NCBI GenBank assembly: GCA_030847615.1
Contig: JAUMIR010000002.1
Span: 195,655,809 to 195,719,808, forward strand
DNA from: Gambelia wislizenii
Taxonomy: Eukaryota; Chordata; Lepidosauria; Squamata; Crotaphytidae
Reading direction: 5' to 3'
DNA length: 64,000 nucleotides
The notes under the pieces were generated by a model. It saw nothing but the letters and a program-made list of their open reading frames with translations, was not told where the DNA came from and did not search any database. This document shows, piece after piece, positions 23,701 to 32,700 of the stretch; the first letter of the stretch is position 1; each line of letters starts with the position of its first letter. A program made the translations under genes and the position numbers.

Positions 23701-26700
23701 GGTGGTGTTTGGGGGTGATAGTTATACCTGATATTCCCCCTGAAGAGGTTAGTTTGAGTGGAATACAATGCCTGCCAGAGTTTCCCAGGAGTAAACAATG
23801 GATTCTTCTGTCTGGGAAAGCAGCCAACTCTTAATAACAAGACAGTTTAAGTAGTCCAGATAAGAGTCAACATAAACAAGCAGGGATATGCAAAAAGTAG
23901 TCTAGCAAACAGTCCAAGAGTCATAGGCTTACAGAAGTCAGCATGGATCCCAAAAGCAAGTCCGTAGGTCAACTGGATCAGGCAACAGCATATTCAGGAT
24001 CAGTCCAAGGTCTAAATGGGAGTCAAGGCAGCAGGAACACAGAGTCAAAGATAACCAACAGGAAGCTTTCTCCAGGAAGATCAGTTGATCTCTGACAAAG
24101 GCTCCATAGCTCCCCCAAGGCGTATATACAGCAATCAAGGCTGTGCCAGGTGGTCCTTAATGAGCCAGTGTTTCAGATAAAGCCTAATCAATCTCCTCCA
24201 AGCTTCCTTTTGGATTTCTGCTGGCTGAAAGATGGTATGGGTAAGTCCTTCACCTCTTCCTCATCCTTATCTGAGTTGGCAGGGCTCGCTGCTGGGACTG
24301 GAGCCAACCCACTAGGACCAGGCTCTTCCTCTGCTTGTGATTCTACGTTGGCAGGGTTCCCTGCTGGCACAGGTGTAGATAAACTTGTGCCAGGGTCCAT
24401 AGGGCCATTCTCTGCCATATCCTCCTCCTCTGACTCCATACCCTTATCAGACTCACAGGGCATGACATCTCCAGATGTGTTAATAATTGCTAATGGCTGA
24501 AACATTAAAAATGATGGGTCTCAGGCAAACTTCTATTGTTTTCAGGAAAGGTGCGAGGAAAAACCAGTTTTGCACACAAAGAGTGTCCAGCTACCTTGGT
24601 GGGATTATTTCTGTGTATGTCCAGGAGAATTAGCCCATGTCCTCCCTAACTCACCAGTTCAAGGGGGGTTCACTTAATCCTTCCCCTCCTTGGTCCCTCT
24701 GTGGGCTGCCTCCTTTTCTTTTTAAGGCTATGCTCGTCCTCTGAGCATGTGCAGTGTTCAAGACATGCATACCTTCCCAGCAGCCTTGAGGGGGTTCCTC
24801 CCTCTCTCTTTAGGAGGCAGCTGCCCCCATCTCTCTTCCACGACAAGCCAGAAAGAGGAGCATTTCAGGCAGGGAGTGGGGAATGTGTGCCCCCCCCGAT
24901 GTTGTGGGGCTGCACCTTCAATCAAGTCTTGACTTCGCTGTGCTGTCTGGGGACAATGGGAGTTGCAGGCCAACAACATCAGAGGGCCACATGTTGGTGA
25001 AATGGGAAAAAACCCTCCTCCATACACACATACACACCTCAACCCCCCAAATCCTAAGCAAACAGGCTGTGTTGGCATCTGCTTTCCTGTCTTTGGACCC
25101 AGGCTGTGGGTGCAGATCCTTCCCCCTCTTCCATACTGCACAGTTAAAGCATTTTGCAGGCATGTCTTTTAGGAATTTTAGCAGCCTACTTCCTTAGGTT
25201 TTCTGAGCAAACCTTGATTTCTTGTACTTGGGAGTCCCTGGTCTATTACCAACCACATGGAGTGCCAATAATAAGCCAACTTATGAAATATAGCCAATTA
25301 AGGAATTATTAAAAGAGCAGAGGGGGTATCAGGGCAGGTAACACTTCTTTGGATGTGATTTTGAACTTGTCCTTTCCCTGTGGTTATATCCCAGCTCTGC
25401 AGCTCCTCTTCCCAGTTTGCTGATCCTGGTAACATCACTTCAGAGCTCTAGCTCCCTCAGGATTTGAACTGTTTGAAAACCTTTTGCCCATTTTAATAGC
25501 ACAGCCAAATGAAACTTGCATGTGTTTTATTTCCTCTTGCCAGCTCTCAGAATTTTTATCTTTGGGAGTGGGGGTATATACAGTATTCCTTTCTTTGCCA
25601 AGGATGAGATCTTGCCTCTGTATACAAAAACATAATTCAGTTGATAGATTTTCCTTGGGTTTTTTTTTTCCAGGCTGCGCAGCCATGTTCTGGAATAGTT
25701 TCTTTCTGACGTTTCGCCTGCATCTGTGGCTGGCATCTTCAGAGAATGGTTGGGTAGGAGTGTGTGTGAAGTTTATATATTGTGAAGTCCTGTTGGGGAG
25801 TATATGTAAATTTGTGTAACTGAATGGTTAGTTTCTGGGTATAGAAATGCAAGGCTAATTAGTGTCTATTTGGCTAATGGTTGGTTGATGGCCCATTATC
25901 TGTTAGAAATCCTCCTGTCCCTGGGTGGAATTCCTTTGTAAGTGTTGAGTTTTGATTCTATTGTTTTTCAAAACTGGAAGCCAGATTTTGTTTACTTTTA
26001 GGGGCTCTTCTTTCTTGTTGAAGTTGTCCAGGTATTTGTGGATTTCAATAGCTTCAGTGTTTGTGGATTTCAATAGCTTCTCTGTGCAATTTACATATAC
26101 TCCCCAACAGGGGTTCACAGCATATAAACTCCACATACACTCCTACCCAACCATTCTCTGAAGATGCCAGCCACAGATGCAGGCGAAACATCAGAAAGAA
26201 ACTATTCCAGAACACGGCCTCACAGCCCAGAAAAAAAACAAGGAAAATCTATGGATGCTGGCCGTGAAAGCCTTCAACTTCACGTAACTCAGTTGGTTTG
26301 TAGCACCAAAAACAAAAAGCTCATGGCAATTTAAAGGTGAAGTGATTTATTATGGATGGCCCGAACTAAATAGGCCATAGGGAGTAGCCCACCTACAGTG
26401 CAATTCTATGTATAATTAGTTAGAAACACCCCCCCTCTCCACATGCTCAATAGAGCTTAATTCCTACTAAGTGTGTTTACAACACAAGCTTCAGGCTGCA
26501 ACACTACATAGACTAGGCTGGGAATCATACAGCCCTCCAGATCTCATTGGATTGCAAACGGCATCAGCCTTAGCAAGCATTCTCAATGTTGAGGAGTGCT
26601 GGGATTCATATGTGGGTTTTCAAGAACATATGAAGAGCCACAGGATTCACATCCCTGATTAGACAACTAACAGAGAGTAAGTCTCACTGAATCCAAAGGA

Positions 26701-29700
26701 CCTAACATATCTGAGTCAAGAAGAGTATATGACTGCAATGCTAGACTCTTTGTTGCTTGATTTAATTAGTAAAGGACACAATCAGTTGGGGATGATCACC
26801 TGCACCAGACCCTTTGAAACGAAAGGCAAGTCCCATTCATGTCAGCAGGGCTTGCACAACAAGACTACTAATGGGTTTTGTCCACTGTTTTATTTTGTGT
26901 TTACAGACACCTCCAGCACTTTTGGAGCAAAAGCTCAGTAAAGAACTCCTTAAAATAAGTGTGAGAAGTCATCAGCAAAAGGCCAGCTTCGGCAAATATT
27001 GGTTGTTCTCTAGAGTGCACTCCACCCATCTAGCTCACAAGCCAACTTAAGAAAGACATGCTCTGTAGGGCGGGAGGACGGGCTTTCTCTTTTATCAGCT
27101 GAAGAACAATGCAGTAGATCCAGTGTTTCCATATAGAAAGAAACTATTCCAGAACACAGCCTCACAGCCCGGAAAAATCCAAGGAAAATCTATAGATGCT
27201 GGCTATGAAAGCCTTTGACTACACATTTTCAATAACTCCTTTCTCCAGTAAAATAAGGACTTCTCGCTCTGTATGTATCCTCATATCTGATCCTATTTAT
27301 TAATATATTTATAGGGCACTTTTCCTCCAAAGATCTCAGGGTGGTATAGAATGTGCATGTCTACCTTATACACAGTTATTCCATCCCTACAACAATCCAG
27401 GGAATACATTAGTGAATAACCCAAGGTTACCCAGTGTAAGAGTACATGGTTAACACCTGTCTTTTCTTGCTCTAGTTTCCCTATTTGAAACAGATAACAG
27501 CCTGAACTAAGTGTGAAAGTTTGCATGCCCCTTGAACGGGGGATTTTAGCCCGGGTCTAGTCAAATACTGTAACCACTACACCAACAAGATGGATATGCA
27601 TTCAGAAAGAGGAACACACTGAAGATGAAACTAACAAACATTAACAGTGCAATTCACTAAAAAGTGAAAAAGGTCAAGGTGATTTTGGGCTGCATCAATA
27701 GAACTATAGTGTCTAGATCAAGGGAAGTAACAGTGCCACTCTATTCTGCCTTGGTCAGGCCTCGCCTAGAATACTGTGCCCAGTTCTGGGTACCACAATT
27801 CAAAAAGGATATTGACAAATTGGAGTGTGTCCAGAGGAGGGTGACTTAAATGGTGAAAGGTCTGGAAACCATGCCTTATGAGGAAAGACTTAGGGAGTTG
27901 GGTATGTTTAGCCTGGAAAAAAGACAGTTAAGGGGTGATATGATAACCCTGTTTAAGTATTTGAAGGGGTGTCACATTGAGGATGGAGCAAGCTTGTTTT
28001 CTGCTGCTCCAGAGACTAGAACATGGAGCAATGGATGCAAGTTCCAGGAACAGAGATTCTACCTCAACATTAGGAGGAACTTTCTGACTGTAAGAGCTGT
28101 TCAGCAGTGGAATACACTCCCTCGGAGCGTGGTAGGGTCTCCTTCCGTTGAGGTCTTTAAACAGAGGCTGGATGGCCATCTGTCAGGAATGCTTTGATTG
28201 TGATTTCCTGCATGGCAGGAGGTTGGACTGGATGGCTCTTGTGGTCTCTTCCATAGAATCATAGAATCATAGAATTGTAGAGTTGACCACGAGGTCAATA
28301 CTTAAACAGGGCTATCATATTGCCCCTTATCCGTTTTTCTTCCAGGCTAAACATATCCAGCTCCCTAAGTCTTTCCTCATAAAGAATCGTTTCCAGACCT
28401 TTCACCATTTTAGTCACCCTTCTCTGGACACACTACAATTTGTCAATATCCTTTTTTAATTGTGGTACCCAGAACTGGACACAGCATTCTTGGTGAGGCC
28501 TGACCAAGGCAGAATAGAGTGGCACTGTTACTTCCCTTGATCTAGACACTATAGTTCTATTGATGCAGCCCAAAATCGCATTGGCCTTTTTAGCTGCCGC
28601 ATTACACTGTTGACTCATGTTCAACTTGTGGTCTACTAGGACTCCTAGATCCCTTTCGCACGTAGTCTCGTTCAGCCAGGTCTCTCCCATCCTATATCTA
28701 TGCATTTCGTTTTTTTGCCCTAAGTGCAGTACCTTACATTTCTCCATATTGAATTTCATTTTGTTAGCTTTGGCCCAGCTCTCCAGTCTATCCAGGTCAT
28801 TTTGAATTTTGATACTGTCCTCTAGGGTAATAGCTACTCCTCCTAATTTGGTGTCATCTGCAGATTTAATAAGTATGCCCCTAATTCCGTCATCCAAGTC
28901 ACTGATAAAGATGTTGAATAGCACTGGGCCCAGGACAGAACCCTGTGGCACCCCACTGGTCATATCTTTCCAAGATGAAGAGGAGGCTATGCTGAGCACC
29001 CTTTGGGTTTGGCCAGTCAACCAATTACAAATCCATTTAACAGTTAACTTGTCTAGCCCACATTTTACACGCTGGTTTACAAGAATGTCATGGGGAACCT
29101 TGTCAAAGGCCTTACTGAAATCAAGGTATGCGATATCCACAGTGTTCTCTTCATCTACCAAGCTGGTAATTTTATCAAAAAAAGAGATCAGATTAGTCTG
29201 GCATGACTTGTTTCTCTGAAACCCTGACGTTTTGTGATTATCGCATTGCCTTCTAAATGTTCACAGACTTTAATGATTTGCTCTAGAATCTTCCCTGGTA
29301 TTGATGTCAGACTAACTGAAAGATAATTGTTAGGATCCTCTTTTTTCTCCTTTTTGAAGATGGGGACAATGTTTGCCCTCCTCCAGTCTGCTGGGACTTC
29401 TGTTCTCCAGGAGTTCTCAAAGATTATTGTCAATGGCTCTGAGATTACATTTGCCAGCTCTTTAAAAACCCTTGGATGTAGTTCATCTGGTCCTGGAGAT
29501 TTAAATTCATTTAGATTAAGAAGGTATTCCTCTACTACCTCTTTGCTTATTCTGTGCTGGATTTCCCCTACTGTGTCCTCTGTTCCATTATCCTCAGATT
29601 GATCATCCTTTTCCTTTTCTGAAAACACTGAGGCAAAGAAGGTGTTGAGCAATTCTGCCTTTTCTCTGTCCCCTGCTAACATCTTGCCATCTTCTCTGCG

Positions 29701-32700
29701 TAGTGGCCCTACCATTTCCTTCTTCTTCCTTTTGCTGCAGACATACCCCCAAAAAACCCTTTTTATTGTTCTGAACCTCTCTAGCAAGCCTGAGCTCATT
29801 CTGCACTTTAGCTTTTCTGACCATACTCCTACACGTGTTCGCTATCTGTTTGAATTTGGTGATTTCCCCCCTTTTTCCATTTCCTATACATGTTTCATTT
29901 AAAACTTAGCTCTGTTAAAAGTTCTTTAGTTATCCATCCTGGTTTCTTGAGACACCTCCCATTCTTCTTCCTCATTGGTACTGTTTGAAATTGTGCCTTC
30001 AGTATCTCCCTTTTGAGAAAGTCCCATCCGTCTTGAAGTCCTCTTTTAGTATTCCTGACCATGGGATCACCCCCAGTATTTCCTTGAGTTTATTGAAATC
30101 AGCTCTCCTAAAGTCTAGGATGTGCGTCTGACTATGCCTGGCTTCTCCTTTCTATTGTGTAAGAAACTCCAGGAGAACATGATCACTCTCAGCTAAGGAT
30201 CCCACCACTTGAACCCCTACAATTCTATGATTCATCATGTACACCAAGGTGAGAACTGTGCAGTTCCACATGTTGGAGTTCCATGTGTTGTTTAACTAAA
30301 ACTCCCAGCATTCCTCACTCACTGGTTATGCTGGTTAGGACAGCTGGGAGTTGCAGTTCCACAACCTCTGGAAAGTCATATACGTCCCGTCCCACCTACA
30401 TATGTCTGCTTGGAAGCAAGTGACTTTGTGTTCAACATGGGGTTCGTTTACCGATATACATGGGGGCCGATTTATTGTGGCAACTTGCGCTTTCATTCTT
30501 TTCCGCAGCTGTGTCAGTCAGGTTATTTTTTAATTATGCTGCTTTTTCGTTCAGACTTGAAAAAGTGTGGGGGGCGTGGCCTCCCAAGCAGACAAAGGCT
30601 TTATGAGGAAGAGGCTAGATCGTGAGTGAAAGAATTTGAAGCCCTGCACTTTCGAGCTAAAGAAAGACTCACAGACTGCCAAAATAGCAGGGGGGAAGAT
30701 CAAAGAAGTGGCTCTGTCTCTGTCTGTAAATGAACTCAGTCTGCCTGTAAATGAACTCAGTCACTCCCCAAAGCAATCTCTGCTGAAAGACTTTGCTGCC
30801 ATGCCGTGGATCCTAAGGTGAACCTATCACAATTTTTTTCAGCACGATTTGTTTAGTCAGGGTTCACAGACTTGCAAAATAGCAGAGGATTTTTGACTGT
30901 CCGTCCCTTCCTTCCCCCTCCCTCCCCCAACCACAATGCAGCCCTTAGTGAAATGGTTTCTCTCTTGCTCGCTCTCTGTCTCTCTCGCTCGCTCACTTTT
31001 TCCCTCCCCCAAGCAGAGCTGACCAGATGGGAACTTTATGACTGAAAGGTCTTGGGAATCCTTTTTCTTGGCAGACTTGCAAAATAGCAGAGAGGATTTT
31101 TCAAAGTTTCCTGAATGCTACTGAACTCAGTCCCCCTCTTTGAAGCCCGCCCCTGCATCATAGCAACCAATCACAATGCAGATCTGCTGCAGCCCTAAAC
31201 AGAATGGTAGTTTACACTGCCAATAATTTGCGCTACATTGCAAATATACCAGCAAAAGTAGCGACATCCCTTGCCACGCTATATTTGGGTGTTTTACCCT
31301 CCCCCCTTCTGAATGAGGCGATGCTATGCCTCGACCCATGTGAACTATGAGCTATCTTAGCGGTATATTTAGAGGAATATTTGCCCATGTAAACCACTTT
31401 ATTCTTAGGTTGATAGGTACAGGACTGCAGTTTATCACATGACAGAATAAAGCAACCTCTTATTTCTAAAACCTCAAGCCACAATCAGTATCTTAGCTTT
31501 TAATGTGTCACAGGGCTCACCATTTATGGAAACTGACATTTATACAGTGAAATGAGCATTGTGGGAAAAGAAATATTGATTAGTTTACCTCATATGGCAT
31601 GTTTTAAAATAAGAGCCAGACTCTTATTGTAAGGGACACCCACCAAGCTCAGAATTACCATTATATAACTGTAAGGCATGGTGCCTTTCATGGCAATGTT
31701 CAACATGTCCCTTGTAAACCAATCCTGTAAAGTAAAATAATTTTTTGGATTTCAAACTTTAGGATAGCAAGTGCCCTCTTTCCCCATTCCCTGGCAGTTT
31801 ATCTCCCTATTGTTAATAGTAGTGCAATACCTAAACAAACAAATAAATAAATAATGTACAGGCCTCTACTCAAAGTAAATGCAGTAATTATAGAGAAAAA
31901 AAAACTAGCTTGTTACCTAAAGAATGCACATCCTACGCATACTTCTGGGTGAATAAAATCCATTGAACACACTCAGTGCAATCCTATGCATGTCTGCTCA
32001 AACGCAAGTTCAATGGCCTTACTCCCAGGTAAGTGGATATAGGATTGCTGCCCGAGGGGCTTACTTCTGAATATACAGAACATGCATTGACTTGTACATT
32101 TGAGAGTCTTCAGCCTTTTGCCTCTATAGATGAAAGTGCTGTGTTTGTACACTTCACCCTGTGGGTTGTTCCAATAAAATATGTCAATTTTATTATCTAA
32201 AACAAATGGAGCTATAAGGAAGCGATGTTTCGTTCAGTTACTTTTTTTTCCTGCTTCTTTCTTTGGCCTCAGAGATGGCTATATCTTCAGAAGGGACATA
32301 GAAGCAGCTTGATACAAGAGCTAAGTAAGAATATTTTCATTCAGGAATGATGATGGAGACAGGACTCCAATGTGTGGGTGTAACTTGCCTGAATGCTAGG
32401 AACAGCTTATTACTGTATAACAATACAACACACACAAAAAAGAGGTTCTATTTCAAACAGCATCATAAATGACACCTGTCACTATAGCATCCAAACACAA
32501 TTCTCCTGATGTTTACCTTTGGCGGAAGCACAGAGAAAAGTAAAGTACTTCACAGTATATGCCTTCAATTCACCTTCACAGAGTTTTTAGGCAAGGAATA
32601 CTCAGAGATTATTTGCCTTTGTTCAGATATAGCCAACAGCACCCTATATTCCCTGGCAGCTTCCCCATAGGTAATGACAGAAAAATCTGCAGACTTTGGG

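Noticed and set aside
24188..24505. Novel acidic host protein
   Set aside because: Single exon, low complexity, no splice context in the host gene, next to an LTR-like segment; better explained as retrotransposon coding remnant.
28433..29161. 242-codon minus-strand frame as a host gene
   Set aside because: CR1 reverse transcriptase with [12 protein letters not shown] and [14 protein letters not shown] motifs.
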